This document shows, piece by piece, positions 1-14,100 of a stretch of DNA of 64,000 nt (positions are counted from its first letter, which is position 1; the number at the start of each line of letters is the position of its first letter). Source of the stretch: Metopolophium dirhodum (lineage: Eukaryota > Arthropoda > Insecta > Hemiptera > Aphididae). The translations under genes were made by a program, and so were the position numbers. The notes beneath the pieces are model-generated. The model had not been told where the DNA came from. It made no database searches and saw only the letters and a list, made by a program, of their open reading frames with translations. Location: assembly GCF_019925205.1 (NCBI RefSeq), contig NC_083560.1, positions 6,324,001 to 6,388,000 of the forward strand, written 5' to 3'.

Positions 1-192
1 ATTGATGAATTCTGTATTATGAATATAATTTACTTCAACAACGAACACCACTGCCACCATTTGTTGTGTTTCCTTTTCGGTTATATCCTTTGTGGGTTTG
101 TAGGTTCGTCTTCGATGTGGAAACAACTATATTATTTTTAGATTGATTCCCGGAGATTGATTCCCCTAACTGTTGTATTATGATTTTTGACT

Positions 193-792
193 TAGCGTCT
201 CTTCAAGATGCTGACTACGAAAATTGTCATTGTGACGCACTGCTGCGCGTCCTCACTAGAATTTCAGTAAAGCGCCTCTGCGACTACTTTTATAGCGTCT
301 CCTCAAGATGCTGACTACGAAAATTGCAAGTGCGACGCACTGCTGCGCGTCCTCAATAGAATATCATTAAAGCGCCTCTGCGACTACTTTTATAGCGTCT
401 CCTCAAGATGCTGACTACGAAAATCGCAAGTGCGACGCACTGCTGCGCGTCCTCACAAGAATATCAGTAAAGCGCCTCTGCAACTACTTTTATAGCGTCT
501 CTTCAAGATGCTGACTACGGAAATCGCAAGTGCGACGCACTGCTGTGCGTACTCACTATAATTTCAGTAAAGCGCCCCTGCTACTACTTTTGTAGCGTCT
601 CCTCAAGATACTGACTACGAAAATCGCAAGTGAGACGCACTGCTGCGCGTCCTCACTAGAATATCAGTAAAGCGCCTCAGCGACTACTTTTGTAGCGTCT
701 CCTCAAGATACTGACTACGAAAATCGCAAGTGAGACGCACTGCTGCGCGTCCTCACTAGAATATCAGTAAAGCGCCTCTGCGACTACTTTTG
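193..792 (+). repeat. 100-bp monomer tract, six copies
   Basis: Six consecutive copies start at 193, 293, 393, 493, 593 and 693, with a spacing of exactly 100 bp. Each contains GATGCTGACTACGAAAAT or a close variant, then GACGCACTGCTGCGCGTC, which has a GACGC/GCGTC inverted repeat, and ends in a variant of GCGACTACTTTT. The same monomer recurs 2-7 times in every other compound unit. The copies differ by a few substitutions that are shared between units (for example CTCACTATAATATC), so variants can be followed across the array. Confidence 0.96.
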
Positions 793-1062
793 TAGCGTCG
801 CTTCTGCATGTGTGTTCCGTGAGTGCGTTCTCCCGACTGTGTCCTCACTGGAAATATATGTAATAGCGCCTCCTTTTACAGAATAATTGACAACGCTAGT
901 TTTGATGACGAGGATTAATATTAATAATATACCAAATGCACGTATGGTACCCACTGGTGCGTACTTATCTGAAATAATAAAACGTATATCTTATATATTA
1001 TATAGCCTGTATAATTTTGTGAATATTACTTATTTTGAGTTTTGATGTTTTTTTTTTTTTTT

Positions 1063-4000
1063 ATTGATGAATTCTGTATTATGAATATAATTTACTTCAA
1101 CAACGAACACCACTGCCACCATTTGTTGTGTTTCCTTTTCGGTTATATCCTTTGTGGGTTTGTAGGTTCGTCTTCGATGTGGAAACAACTATATTATTTT
1201 TAGATTGATTCCCGGAGATTGATTCCCCTAACTGTTGTATTATGATTTTTGACTTAGCGTCTCTTCAAGATGCTGACTACGAAAATCGTCATTGTGACGC
1301 ACTGCTGCGCGTCCTCACTAGAATTTCAGTAAAGCGCCTCTGCGACTACTTTTATAGCGTCTCCTCAAGATGCTGACTACGAAAATTGCAAGTGCGACGC
1401 ACTGCTGCGCGTCCTCACTAGAATTTCAGTAAAGCGCCTCTGCAACTACTTTTATAGCGTCTATTCAAGATGCTGACTACGAAAACTGCAAGTGCGACGC
1501 ACTGCTGCGCGTCCTCACTAGAATTTCAATAAAGGGCCTCTGCGACTACTTTAGTAGCGTCGCTTCTGCATGTGTGTTCCGTGATTGCGATCTGCCGACT
1601 GTGTCCTCACTGGAAATATATGTAATAGCGCCTTCTTTTACAGAATAATTGACAACGCTAGTTTTGATGACGAGGATTAATACTTATAATATACTAAACG
1701 CACGTATGGTACCCACTGGTGCGTACTTATCTGAAATAATAAAACGTATACCTAATATATTATATAGCCTGTATAATTTTGTGAATATTACTTATTTTGA
1801 GTTTTAATGTTTTTTTTTTTTTTTATTGGTGAATTCTGTATTATGAATATAATTTGCTTCAACAACGAACATCACTGCCACCATTTGTTGTGTTTACTTT
1901 TCGGTTATATCCGTTGTGGGTTTGTAGTTTCGTCTTCGATGTGGAAACAACTATATTATTTTTAGATTGATTCCCGGAGATTGATTCCCCTAACTGTTGT
2001 ATTATGATTTTTGACTTAGCGTCTCTTCAAGATGCTGACTACGAAAATTGTTAGTGTGACGCACTGCTGCGCGTCCTCACTAGAATTTCAGTAAAGCGCC
2101 TCTGCGACTACTTTTATAGCGTCTCCTCAAGATGCTGACTACGAAAATTGCAAGTGCGACGCACTGCTGCGCGTCCTCACTAGAATATCAGTAAAGCGCC
2201 TCTGCGACTATTTTTGTAGCGTCTCTTCAAGATGCTGACTACGAAAATCGCAAGTGCGACGCACTGCTGCGCGTCCTCACTATAATATCAGTAAAGCGCC
2301 TCTGCTACTACTTTTGTAGCGTCTCCTCAAGATACTGACAACGAAAATCGCAAGTGAGACGCACTGCTGCGCGTCCTCACTAGAATATCAGTAAAGCGCC
2401 TCTGCGACTATTTTTGTAGCGTCTCTTCAAGATGCTGACTACGAAAATCGCAAGTTCAACGCACTGCTGCGCGTCCTCACTATAATATCAGTAAAGCGCC
2501 CCTGCTACTACTTTTGTAGCGTCTCCTCAAGATACTGACTACGAAAATCGCAAGTGAGACGCACTGCTGCGTGTCCTCACTAGAATATCAGTAAAGCGCC
2601 TCAGCGACTACTTTTGTAGCGTCTCCTCAAGATACTGACTACGAAAATCGCAAGTGAGACGCACTGCTGCGCGTCCTCACTAGAATATCAGTAAAGCACC
2701 TCTGCGACTACTTTTGTAGCGTCGCTTCTGCATGTGTGTTCCGTGAGTGCGTTCTCCCGACTGTGTCCTAACTGGAAATATATGTAATAGCGCCTCCTTT
2801 AACAGAATAATTGACAACGCTAGTTTTGATGACGAGGATTAATATTAATAATATACCAAATGCACGTATGGTACCCACTGGTGCGTACTTATCTGAAATA
2901 ATAAAACGTATATCTTATATATTATATAGCCTGTATAATTTTGTGAATATTACTTATTTTGAGTTTTGATGTTTTTTTTTTTTTATTGATGAATTCTGTA
3001 TTATGAATATAATTTACTTCAACAACGAACACCACTGCCACCATTTGTTGTGTTTCCTTTTCGGTTATATCCTTTGTGGGTTTGTAGGTTCGTCTTCGAT
3101 GTGGAAACAACTATATTATTTTTAGATTGATTCCCGGAGATTGATTCCCCTAACTGTTGTATTATGATTTTTGACTTAGCGTCTCTTCAAGATGCTGACT
3201 ACGAAAATTGTTAGTGTGACGCACTGCTGCGCGTCCTCACTAGAATTTCAGTAAAGCGCCTCTGCAACTACTTTTATAGCGTCTCCTCAAGATGCTGACT
3301 ACGAAAATCGCAAGTGCGACGCACTGCTGCGCGTCCTCACTAGAATATCAGTAAAGCGCCTATGCGACTATTTTTGTAGCGTCTCTTCAAGATGCTGACT
3401 ACGAAAATCGCAAGTGCGATGCACTGCTGCGCGTCCTCACTATAATATCAGTAAAGCGCCTCTGCTACTACTTTTGTAGCGTCTCCTCAAGATACTGACT
3501 ACGAAAATCGCAAGTGAGACGCACTGCTGCGCGTCCTCACTAGAATATCAGTAAAGCGCCTCTGCGACTACTTTTGTAGCGTCGCTTCTGCATGTGTGTT
3601 CCGTGAGTGCGTTCTCCCGACTGTGTCCTCACTGGAAATATATGTAATAGCGCCTCCTTTTACAGAATAATTGACAACGCTAGTTTTGATGACGAGGATT
3701 CATACTTATAATATACTAAACGCACGTATGGTACCCACTGGTGCGTACTTATCTGAAATAATAAAACGTATACCTAATATATTATATAGCCTGTATAATT
3801 TTGTGCTTTTGTAGCGTCGCTTCTGCATGTGTGTTCCGTGAGTGCGTTCTCCCGACTGTGTCCTCACTGGAAATATATGTAATAGCGCCTCCTTTTACAG
3901 AATAATTGACAATGCTAGTTTTGATGACGAGGATTAATACTTATAATATACTAAACGCACGTATGGTACCCACTGGTGCGTACTTATCTGAAATAATAAA

Positions 4001-5503
4001 ACGTATACCTAATATATTATATACCCTGTATAATTTTGTGAATATTACTTATTTTGAGTTTTGATGTTTTTTTTTTTTTTTATTGGTGAATTCTGAATTA
4101 TGAATATAATTTGCTTCAACAACGAACATCACTGCCACCATTTGTTGTGTTTACTTTTCGGTTATATCCGTTGTGGGTTTGTAGGTTCGTCTTCGATGTG
4201 GAAACAACTATTTTATTTTTAGATTGATTCCCGGAGATTGATTCCCCTAACTGTTGTATTATGATTTTTGACTTAGCGTCTCTTCAAGATGCTGACTACG
4301 AAAATTGTCAGTGTGACGCACTGCTGCGCGTCCTCACTAGAATTTCAGTAAAGCGCCTCTGCGACTACTTTTATAGCGTCTCCTCAAGATGCTGACTACG
4401 AAAATTGCAAGTGCGACGCACTGCTGCGCGTCCTCACTAGAATTTCAGTAAAGCGCCTCTGCAACTACTTTTATAGCGTCCCTTCTGCATGTGTGTTCCG
4501 TGATTGCGATCTGCCGACTGTGTCCTCACTGGAAATATATGTAATAGTGCCTCCTTTTACAGAATAATTGACAACGCTAGTTTTGATGACGAGGATTAAT
4601 ATTAATAATATACCAAATGCACGTATGGTACCCACTGGTGCGTACTTATCTGAAACAATAAAACGTATATCTTATATATTATATAGCCTGTATAATTTTG
4701 TGAATATTACTTATTTTGAGTTTTGATGTTTTTTTTTTTTTATTGATGAATTCTGTATTATGAATATAATTTACTTCAACAACGAACACCACTGCCACCA
4801 TTTGTTGTGTTTCCTTTTCGGTTATATCCTTTGTGGGTTTGTAGGTTCGTCTTCGATGTGGAAACAACTATATTATTTTTAGATTGATTCCCGGAGATTG
4901 ATTCCCCTAACTGTTGTATTATGATTTTTGACTTAGCGTCTCTTCAAGATGCTGACTACGAAAATTGTTAGTGTGACGCACTGCTGCGCGTCCTCACTAG
5001 AATTTCAGTAAAGCGCCTCTGCAACTACTTTTATAGCGTCTCCTCAAGATGCTGACTACGAAAATCGCAAGTGCGACGCACTGCTGCGCGTCCTCACTAG
5101 AATATCAGTAAAGCGCCTATGCGACTATTTTTGTAGCGTCTCTTCAAGATGCTGACTACGAAAATCGCAAGTGAGACGCACTGCTGCGCGTCCTCACTAG
5201 AATATCAGTAAAGCGCCTCTGCGACTACTTTTGTAGCGTCGCTTCTGCATGTGTGTTCCGTGAGTGCGTTCTCCCGACTGTGTCCTCACTGGAAATATAT
5301 GTAATAGCGCCTCCTTTTACAGAATAATTGACAACGCTAGTTTTGATGACGAGGATTCATACTTATAATATACTAAACGCACGTATGGTACCCACTGGTG
5401 CGTACTTATCTGAAATAATAAAACGTATACCTAATATATTATATAGCCTGTATAATTTTGTGAATATTACTTATTTTGAGTTTTGATGTTTTTTTTTTTT
5501 TTT
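1063..5503 (+). repeat. Higher-order block A (five compound units)
   Basis: Units of 762, 1160, 1097, 660 and 762 bp. Units 3-6 correspond in order to units 8, 9, 12 and 13 of the next block, with unit 5 also matching unit 10. Matching landmarks lie 4,241-4,242 bp downstream (unit starts 2985 and 7226; 4082 and 8324). Unit 3 has seven monomers where unit 8 has five. Confidence 0.8.
3577..4046 (+). repeat. Tandem duplication of the unit tail, 235-bp period
   Basis: The tail beginning TAGCGTCGCTTCTGCATG occurs twice in a row, starting at 3577 and 3812. The same 235-bp duplication occurs at 7818/8053, 13484/13719 and 16666/16901. The second copy in the last pair is diverged (GTTGCGTGAGCGCG). 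The first 90 bases of the tail align loosely with the 100-bp monomer (shared TAGCGTC, GTCCTCACT and GCGCCTC), so the tail appears to start with a decayed terminal monomer. Confidence 0.88.
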
Positions 5504-8500
5504 ATTGGTGAATTCTGAATTATGAATATAATTTGCTTCAACAACGAACATCACTGCCACCATTTGTTGTGTTTACTTTTCGGTTATATCCGTTGTGGGT
5601 TTGTAGGTTCGTCTTCGATGTGGAAACAACTATATTATTTTTAGATTGATTCCCGGAGATTGATTCCCCTAACTGTTGTATTATGATTTTTGACTTAGCG
5701 TCTCTTCAAGATGCTGACTACGAAAATTGTCATTGTGACGCACTGCTGCGCGTCCTCACTAGAATTTCAGTAAAGCGCCTCTGCGACTACTTTTATAGCG
5801 TCTCCTCAAGATGCTGACTACGAAAATTGCAAGTGCGACGCACTGCTGCGCGTCCTCACTAGAATTTCAGTAAAGCGCCTCTGCAACTACTTTTATAGCG
5901 TCTATTCAAGATGCTGACTACGAAAACTGCAAGTGCGACGCACTGCTGCGCGTCCTCACTAGAATTTCAATAAAGGGCCTCTGCGACTACTTTAGTAGCG
6001 TCGCTTCTGCATGTGTGTTCCGTGATTGCGATCTGCCGACTGTGTCCTCACTGGAAATATATGTAATAGCGCCTTCTTTTACAGAATAATTGACAACGCT
6101 AGTTTTGATGACGAGGATTAATACTTATAATATACTAAACGCACGTATGGTACCCACTGGTGCGTACTTATCTGAAATAATAAAACGTATACCTAATATA
6201 TTATATAGCCTGTATAATTTTGTGAATATTACTTATTTTGAGTTTTAATGTTTTTTTTTTTTTTTATTGGTGAATTCTGTATTATGAATATAATTTGCTT
6301 CAACAACGAACATCACTGCCACCATTTGTTGTGTTTACTTTTCGGTTATATCCGTTGTGGGTTTGTAGTTTCGTCTTCGATGTGGAAACAACTATATTAT
6401 TTTTAGATTGATTCCCGGAGATTGATTCCCCTAACTGTTGTATTATGATTTTTGACTTAGCGTCTCTTCAAGATGCTGACTACGAAAATTGTTAGTGTGA
6501 CGCACTGCTGCGCGTCCTCACTAGAATTTCAGTAAAGCGCCTCTGCGACTACTTTTATAGCGTCTCCTCAAGATGCTGACTACGAAAATTGCAAGTGCGA
6601 CGCACTGCTGCGCGTCCTCACTAGAATATCAGTAAAGCGCCTCTGCGACTATTTTTGTAGCGTCTCTTCAAGATGCTGACTACGAAAATCGCAAGTGCGA
6701 CGCACTGCTGCGCGTCCTCACTATAATATCAGTAAAGCGCCTCTGCTACTACTTTTGTAGCGTCTCCTCAAGATACTGACTACGAAAATCGCAAGTGAGA
6801 CGCACTGCTGCGCGTCCTCACTAGAATATCAGTAAAGCGCCTCTGCGACTATTTTTGTAGCGTCTCTTCAAGATGCTGACTACGAAAATCGCAAGTGCAA
6901 CGCACTGCTGCGCGTCCTCACTAGAATATCAGTAAAGCACCTCTGCGACTACTTTTGTAGCGTCGCTTCTGCATGTGTGTTCCGTGAGTGCGTTCTCCCG
7001 ACTGTGTCCTAACTGGAAATATATGTAATAGCGCCTCCTTTAACAGAATAATTGACAACGCTAGTTTTGATGACGAGGATTAATATTAATAATATACCAA
7101 ATGCACGTATGGTACCCACTGGTGCGTACTTATCTGAAATAATAAAACGTATATCTTATATATTATATAGCCTGTATAATTTTGTGAATATTACTTATTT
7201 TGAGTTTTGATGTTTTTTTTTTTTTATTGATGAATTCTGTATTATGAATATAATTTACTTCAACAACGAACACCACTGCCACCATTTGTTGTGTTTCCTT
7301 TTCGGTTATATCCTTTGTGGGTTTGTAGGTTCGTCTTCGATGTGGAAACAACTATATTATTTTTAGATTGATTCCCGGAGATTGATTCCCCTAACTGTTG
7401 TATTATGATTTTTGACTTAGCGTCTCTTCAAGATGCTGACTACGAAAATTGTTAGTGTGACGCACTGCTGCGCGTCCTCACTAGAATTTCAGTAAAGCGC
7501 CTCTGCAACTACTTTTATAGCGTCTCCTCAAGATGCTGACTACGAAAATCGCAAGTGCGACGCACTGCTGCGCGTCCTCACTAGAATATCAGTAAAGCGC
7601 CTATGCGACTATTTTTGTAGCGTCTCTTCAAGATGCTGACTACGAAAATCGCAAGTGCGATGCACTGCTGCGCGTCCTCACTATAATATCAGTAAAGCGC
7701 CTCTGCTACTACTTTTGTAGCGTCTCCTCAAGATACTGACTACGAAAATCGCAAGTGAGACGCACTGCTGCGCGTCCTCACTAGAATATCAGTAAAGCGC
7801 CTCTGCGACTACTTTTGTAGCGTCGCTTCTGCATGTGTGTTCCGTGAGTGCGTTCTCCCGACTGTGTCCTCACTGGAAATATATGTAATAGCGCCTCCTT
7901 TTACAGAATAATTGACAACGCTAGTTTTGATGACGAGGATTCATACTTATAATATACTAAACGCACGTATGGTACCCACTGGTGCGTACTTATCTGAAAT
8001 AATAAAACGTATACCTAATATATTATATAGCCTGTATAATTTTGTGCTTTTGTAGCGTCGCTTCTGCATGTGTGTTCCGTGAGTGCGTTCTCCCGACTGT
8101 GTCCTCACTGGAAATATATGTAATAGCGCCTCCTTTTACAGAATAATTGACAATGCTAGTTTTGATGACGAGGATTAATACTTATAATATACTAAACGCA
8201 CGTATGGTACCCACTGGTGCGTACTTATCTGAAATAATAAAACGTATACCTAATATATTATATACCCTGTATAATTTTGTGAATATTACTTATTTTGAGT
8301 TTTGATGTTTTTTTTTTTTTTTTATTGGTGAATTCTGAATTATGAATATAATTTGCTTCAACAACGAACATCACTGCCACCATTTGTTGTGTTTACTTTT
8401 CGGTTATATCCGTTGTGGGTTTGTAGGTTCGTCTTCGATGTGGAAACAACTATTTTATTTTTAGATTGATTCCCGGAGATTGATTCCCCTAACTGTTGTA

Positions 8501-11168
8501 TTATGATTTTTGACTTAGCGTCTCTTCAAGATGCTGACTACGAAAATTGTCAGTGTGACGCACTGCTGCGCGTCCTCACTAGAATTTCAGTAAAGCGCCT
8601 CTGCGACTACTTTTATAGCGTCTCCTCAAGATGCTGACTACGAAAATTGCAAGTGCGACGCACTGCTGCGCGTCCTCACTAGAATTTCAGTAAAGCGCCT
8701 CTGCAACTACTTTTATAGCGTCCCTTCTGCATGTGTGTTCCGTGATTGCGATCTGCCGACTGTGTCCTCACTGGAAATATATGTAATAGTGCCTCCTTTT
8801 ACAGAATAATTGACAACGCTAGTTTTGATGACGAGGATTAATATTAATAATATACCAAATGCACGTATGGTACCCACTGGTGCGTACTTATCTGAAACAA
8901 TAAAACGTATATCTTATATATTATATAGCCTGTATAATTTTGTGAATATTACTTATTTTGAGTTTTGATGTTTTTTTTTTTTTATTGATGAATTCTGTAT
9001 TATGAATATAATTTACTTCAACAACGAACACCACTGCCACCATTTGTTGTGTTTCCTTTTCGGTTATATCCTTTGTGGGTTTGTAGGTTCGTCTTCGATG
9101 TGGAAACAACTATATTATTTTTAGATTGATTCCCGGAGATTGATTCCCCTAACTGTTGTATTATGATTTTTGACTTAGCGTCTCTTCAAGATGCTGACTA
9201 CGAAAATTGTTAGTGTGACGCACTGCTGCGCGTCCTCACTAGAATTTCAGTAAAGCGCCTCTGCAACTACTTTTATAGCGTCTCCTCAAGATGCTGACTA
9301 CGAAAATCGCAAGTGCGACGCACTGCTGCGCGTCCTCACTAGAATATCAGTAAAGCGCCTATGCGACTATTTTTGTAGCGTCTCTTCAAGATGCTGACTA
9401 CGAAAATCGCAAGTGAGACGCACTGCTGCGCGTCCTCACTAGAATATCAGTAAAGCGCCTCTGCGACTACTTTTGTAGCGTCGCTTCTGCATGTGTGTTC
9501 CGTGAGTGCGTTCTCCCGACTGTGTCCTCACTGGAAATATATGTAATAGCGCCTCCTTTTACAGAATAATTGACAATGCTAGTTTTGATGACGAGGATTA
9601 ATACTTATAATATACTAAACGCACGTATGGTACCCACTGGTGCGTACTTATCTGAAATAATAAAACGTATACCTAATATATTATATACCCTGTATAATTT
9701 TGTGAATATTACTTATTTTGAGTTTTGATGTTTTTTTTTTTTTTTTATTGGTGAATTCTGAATTATGAATATAATTTGCTTCAACAACGAACATCACTGC
9801 CACCATTTGTTGTGTTTACTTTTCGGTTATATCCGTTGTGGGTTTGTAGGTTCGTCTTCGATGTGGAAACAACTATTTTATTTTTAGATTGATTCCCGGA
9901 GATTGATTCCCCTAACTGTTGTATTATGATTTTTGACTTAGCGTCTCTTCAAGATGCTGACTACGAAAATTGTCAGTGTGACGCACTGCTGCGCGTCCTC
10001 ACTAGAATTTCAGTAAAGCGCCTCTGCGACTACTTTTATAGCGTCTCCTCAAGATGCTGACTACGAAAATTGCAAGTGCGACGCACTGCTGCGCGTCCTC
10101 ACTAGAATTTCAGTAAAGCGCCTCTGCAACTACTTTTATAGCGTCCCTTCTGCATGTGTGTTCCGTGATTGCGATCTGCCGACTGTGTCCTCACTGGAAA
10201 TATATGTAATAGTGCCTCCTTTTACAGAATAATTGACAACGCTAGTTTTGATGACGAGGATTAATATTAATAATATACCAAATGCACGTATGGTACCCAC
10301 TGGTGCGTACTTATCTGAAACAATAAAACGTATATCTTATATATTATATAGCCTGTATAATTTTGTGAATATTACTTATTTTGAGTTTTGATGTTTTTTT
10401 TTTTTTATTGATGAATTCTGTATTATGAATATAATTTACTTCAACAACGAACACCACTGCCACCATTTGTTGTGTTTCCTTTTCGGTTATATCCTTTGTG
10501 GGTTTGTAGGTTCGTCTTCGATGTGGAAACAACTATATTATTTTTAGATTGATTCCCGGAGATTGATTCCCCTAACTGTTGTATTATGATTTTTGACTTA
10601 GCGTCTCTTCAAGATGCTGACTACGAAAATTGTTAGTGTGACGCACTGCTGCGCGTCCTCACTAGAATTTCAGTAAAGCGCCTCTGCAACTACTTTTATA
10701 GCGTCTCCTCAAGATGCTGACTACGAAAATCGCAAGTGCGACGCACTGCTGCGCGTCCTCACTAGAATATCAGTAAAGCGCCTATGCGACTATTTTTGTA
10801 GCGTCTCTTCAAGATGCTGACTACGAAAATCGCAAGTGAGACGCACTGCTGCGCGTCCTCACTAGAATATCAGTAAAGCGCCTCTGCGACTACTTTTGTA
10901 GCGTCGCTTCTGCATGTGTGTTCCGTGAGTGCGTTCTCCCGACTGTGTCCTCACTGGAAATATATGTAATAGCGCCTCCTTTTACAGAATAATTGACAAC
11001 GCTAGTTTTGATGACGAGGATTCATACTTATAATATACTAAACGCACGTATGGTACCCACTGGTGCGTACTTATCTGAAATAATAAAACGTATACCTAAT
11101 ATATTATATAGCCTGTATAATTTTGTGAATATTACTTATTTTGAGTTTTGATGTTTTTTTTTTTTTTT
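5504..11168 (+). repeat. Higher-order block B (seven compound units, 5,665 bp)
   Basis: Units of 762, 960, 1098, 660, 763, 660 and 762 bp. Block B equals block A plus one extra 660+763-bp pair (1,423 bp), which accounts for the difference between the 4,242-bp and 5,665-bp offsets. Units 7-10 look practically identical to units 14-17 except for T-run length. This points to very recent block duplication, or to an assembly collapse or expansion. Confidence 0.82.
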
Positions 11169-14100
11169 ATTGGTGAATTCTGAATTATGAATATAATTTG
11201 CTTCAACAACGAACATCACTGCCACCATTTGTTGTGTTTACTTTTCGGTTATATCCGTTGTGGGTTTGTAGGTTCGTCTTCGATGTGGAAACAACTATAT
11301 TATTTTTAGATTGATTCCCGGAGATTGATTCCCCTAACTGTTGTATTATGATTTTTGACTTAGCGTCTCTTCAAGATGCTGACTACGAAAATTGTCATTG
11401 TGACGCACTGCTGCGCGTCCTCACTAGAATTTCAGTAAAGCGCCTCTGCGACTACTTTTATAGCGTCTCCTCAAGATGCTGACTACGAAAATTGCAAGTG
11501 CGACGCACTGCTGCGCGTCCTCACTAGAATTTCAGTAAAGCGCCTCTGCAACTACTTTTATAGCGTCTATTCAAGATGCTGACTACGAAAACTGCAAGTG
11601 CGACGCACTGCTGCGCGTCCTCACTAGAATTTCAATAAAGGGCCTCTGCGACTACTTTAGTAGCGTCGCTTCTGCATGTGTGTTCCGTGATTGCGATCTG
11701 CCGACTGTGTCCTCACTGGAAATATATGTAATAGCGCCTTCTTTTACAGAATAATTGACAACGCTAGTTTTGATGACGAGGATTAATACTTATAATATAC
11801 TAAACGCACGTATGGTACCCACTGGTGCGTACTTATCTGAAATAATAAAACGTATACCTAATATATTATATAGCCTGTATAATTTTGTGAATATTACTTA
11901 TTTTGAGTTTTAATGTTTTTTTTTTTTTTTTATTGGTGAATTCTGTATTATGAATATAATTTGCTTCAACAACGAACATCACTGCCACCATTTGTTGTGT
12001 TTACTTTTCGGTTATATCCGTTGTGGGTTTGTAGTTTCGTCTTCGATGTGGAAACAACTATATTATTTTTAGATTGATTCCCGGAGATTGATTCCCCTAA
12101 CTGTTGTATTATGATTTTTGACTTAGCGTCTCTTCAAGATGCTGACTACGAAAATTGTTAGTGTGACGCACTGCTGCGCGTCCTCACTAGAATTTCAGTA
12201 AAGCGCCTCTGCGACTACTTTTATAGCGTCTCCTCAAGATGCTGACTACGAAAATTGCAAGTGCGACGCACTGCTGCGCGTCCTCACTAGAATATCAGTA
12301 AAGCGCCTCTGCGACTATTTTTGTAGCGTCTCTTCAAGATGCTGACTACGAAAATCGCAAGTGCGACGCACTGCTGCGCGTCCTCACTATAATATCAGTA
12401 AAGCGCCTCTGCTACTACTTTTGTAGCGTCTCCTCAAGATACTGACTACGAAAATCGCAAGTGAGACGCACTGCTGCGCGTCCTCACTAGAATATCAGTA
12501 AAGCGCCTCTGCGACTATTTTTGTAGCGTCTCTTCAAGATGCTGACTACGAAAATCGCAAGTGCAACGCACTGCTGCGCGTCCTCACTAGAATATCAGTA
12601 AAGCACCTCTGCGACTACTTTTGTAGCGTCGCTTCTGCATGTGTGTTCCGTGAGTGCGTTCTCCCGACTGTGTCCTAACTGGAAATATATGTAATAGCGC
12701 CTCCTTTAACAGAATAATTGACAACGCTAGTTTTGATGACGAGGATTAATATTAATAATATACCAAATGCACGTATGGTACCCACTGGTGCGTACTTATC
12801 TGAAATAATAAAACGTATATCTTATATATTATATAGCCTGTATAATTTTGTGAATATTACTTATTTTGAGTTTTGATGTTTTTTTTTTTTTATTGATGAA
12901 TTCTGTATTATGAATATAATTTACTTCAACAACGAACACCACTGCCACCATTTGTTGTGTTTCCTTTTCGGTTATATCCTTTGTGGGTTTGTAGGTTCGT
13001 CTTCGATGTGGAAACAACTATATTATTTTTAGATTGATTCCCGGAGATTGATTCCCCTAACTGTTGTATTATGATTTTTGACTTAGCGTCTCTTCAAGAT
13101 GCTGACTACGAAAATTGTTAGTGTGACGCACTGCTGCGCGTCCTCACTAGAATTTCAGTAAAGCGCCTCTGCAACTACTTTTATAGCGTCTCCTCAAGAT
13201 GCTGACTACGAAAATCGCAAGTGCGACGCACTGCTGCGCGTCCTCACTAGAATATCAGTAAAGCGCCTATGCGACTATTTTTGTAGCGTCTCTTCAAGAT
13301 GCTGACTACGAAAATCGCAAGTGCGATGCACTGCTGCGCGTCCTCACTATAATATCAGTAAAGCGCCTCTGCTACTACTTTTGTAGCGTCTCCTCAAGAT
13401 ACTGACTACGAAAATCGCAAGTGAGACGCACTGCTGCGCGTCCTCACTAGAATATCAGTAAAGCGCCTCTGCGACTACTTTTGTAGCGTCGCTTCTGCAT
13501 GTGTGTTCCGTGAGTGCGTTCTCCCGACTGTGTCCTCACTGGAAATATATGTAATAGCGCCTCCTTTTACAGAATAATTGACAACGCTAGTTTTGATGAC
13601 GAGGATTCATACTTATAATATACTAAACGCACGTATGGTACCCACTGGTGCGTACTTATCTGAAATAATAAAACGTATACCTAATATATTATATAGCCTG
13701 TATAATTTTGTGCTTTTGTAGCGTCGCTTCTGCATGTGTGTTCCGTGAGTGCGTTCTCCCGACTGTGTCCTCACTGGAAATATATGTAATAGCGCCTCCT
13801 TTTACAGAATAATTGACAATGCTAGTTTTGATGACGAGGATTAATACTTATAATATACTAAACGCACGTATGGTACCCACTGGTGCGTACTTATCTGAAA
13901 TAATAAAACGTATACCTAATATATTATATACCCTGTATAATTTTGTGAATATTACTTATTTTGAGTTTTGATGTTTTTTTTTTTTTTTTATTGGTGAATT
14001 CTGAATTATGAATATAATTTGCTTCAACAACGAACATCACTGCCACCATTTGTTGTGTTTACTTTTCGGTTATATCCGTTGTGGGTTTGTAGGTTCGTCT

